Shown: positions 63,445 to 64,000 of the stretch, in pieces
Numbering within the stretch: position 1 is the stretch's first letter
Layout: every line of letters begins with the position of its first letter
From: Galerina marginata
Taxonomy: Eukaryota; Basidiomycota; Agaricomycetes; Agaricales; Galerinaceae
Reading direction: 5' to 3'
Length of the DNA: 64,000 nucleotides
NCBI GenBank assembly: GCA_023014335.1
Contig: JAECYW010000038.1
Span: 62,001-126,000, forward strand
The notes under the pieces: generated by a model
What the model was told of the DNA's origin: nothing
The model's database searches: none
The model's input: the letters and a program-made list of their open reading frames with translations, nothing else
Translations under genes and position numbers: made by a program

Positions 63445-64000
63445 ATGGCTCCGTACCTCCTCAATAACTACTCTCGTTACGCGCCTTCTTCTGGGAGCAT
63501 CCCCATCCCGCGGCACACTTCCAGCAACGAGGAGGTCCCAGCTTGGCGAGAATGGTCGATGGAGGGAAGCGGTCGTCGGTTGTCGAACGAACCTCGCTAC
63601 GATAGCTATGCGCGTTCGCCGCCTCCTGCGGAGCACTTCCAGCGGCGCCGGACGGGCCATGCGCCAGTGCAGACGTACCATGATAGTCCTTCCCGAGCGG
63701 ACTCTCTGACTTATGACCCGCCGGATCCGCATGCTCGTCGTCGTCGTCCGGATGATGATGATGATGATGAGGATGAGTATGATGATATTGGGTCTGACGA
63801 GGAGGCGGAGGATGAGCCTGCGCCGAGTGCGAGTGAGGAGGAAAGTGAGGGTGTGGGGGAGACTGAGGATGATTATCTGTTTGAGGAGGAAGCCAAGAGG
63901 ATGGAGGAAGAGAGAAAGGCAGCTGATGAGAAGATCAGGGAGACGGAGTTGCAGCTGCAGCGGTTGAAGGAGGAGGAGATGCGGTTGGAGGAGGAGACGA
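63445..64000 (+). CDS. 5' part of an acidic, coiled-coil protein, unknown
   Basis: ATG at 63445 (context GCGATGG, in-frame TGA nine bases upstream) opens a frame that runs to the window end, 185 residues so far. It starts MAPYLLNNYSRYAPSSGSIP and is at first Ser/Pro/Arg-rich. Then comes a strongly acidic tract (an Asp run followed by EDEYDDIGSDEEAEDEPAPS). It ends in a Glu/Lys/Arg helix with heptad spacing (AKRMEEERKAADEKIRETEL). The composition suggests a nuclear or chromatin-linked protein, but no family is recognised. The C-terminal part is outside the window. Confidence 0.65.
   Translation, partial: MAPYLLNNYSRYAPSSGSIPIPRHTSSNEEVPAWREWSMEGSGRRLSNEPRYDSYARSPPPAEHFQRRRTGHAPVQTYHDSPSRADSLTYDPPDPHARRRRPDDDDDDEDEYDDIGSDEEAEDEPAPSASEEESEGVGETEDDYLFEEEAKRMEEERKAADEKIRETELQLQRLKEEEMRLEEET

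Overview
The window looks like nuclear DNA of an agaricomycete (mushroom-forming basidiomycete). Genes are cut by many short GT-AG introns of roughly 50-60 bases, intergenic gaps are short, and several proteins (two atypical G-alpha subunits, a mitochondrial LEA-like protein, several proteins of no known family) are of the kind seen in that group. Splice models below were built by eye; single-exon ends are firm, exon joins less so.

Left third (1-23.7 kb): a conserved housekeeping stretch. On the minus strand are a possible XRCC4/Lif1-like end-joining factor, the Tim14/Pam18 J-protein, a first G-alpha paralogue and a mitochondrial LEA-like protein that shares a 167-base divergent promoter with a nicotinamide riboside kinase. 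Then come a flavin fumarate reductase with a cytochrome b5 tail, a membrane dipeptidase, a second G-alpha paralogue, a Vts1/Smaug SAM-domain protein, a small one-helix membrane protein and a CECR5-type HAD phosphatase. It ends in a DUF218-type gene whose 3' half is missing.

Right two thirds (23.7-64 kb): a mobile, lineage-specific landscape. Two AT-rich Helitrons of one family lie in opposite orientation at about 24.07-31.5 kb (minus) and 53.8-62.23 kb (plus). Each encodes a Rep/helicase of more than 2,000 residues with an HLH motif, a two-tyrosine motif and a Pif1-type helicase. Each also carries a C-terminal cysteine-peptidase-like domain of ubiquitin-specific-protease appearance. Their 3' ends match closely: same hairpin, same 12-base spacing. 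The minus copy is open throughout; the plus copy is split by a frame change in an A-run and has a repeat-built N-terminus that the other lacks.

Between the Helitrons are genes of unknown function (33.2-35.7, 36.6-41.2, 42.1-42.9, 43.3-43.9, 44.1-47.4, 48.1-49.3 kb), two of which share a domain. A repeat cluster follows at 50.1-53.4 kb. One 128-base repeat from that cluster also directly abuts the 3' end of the first Helitron 26 kb away. The window closes with the start of an acidic, coiled-coil protein.
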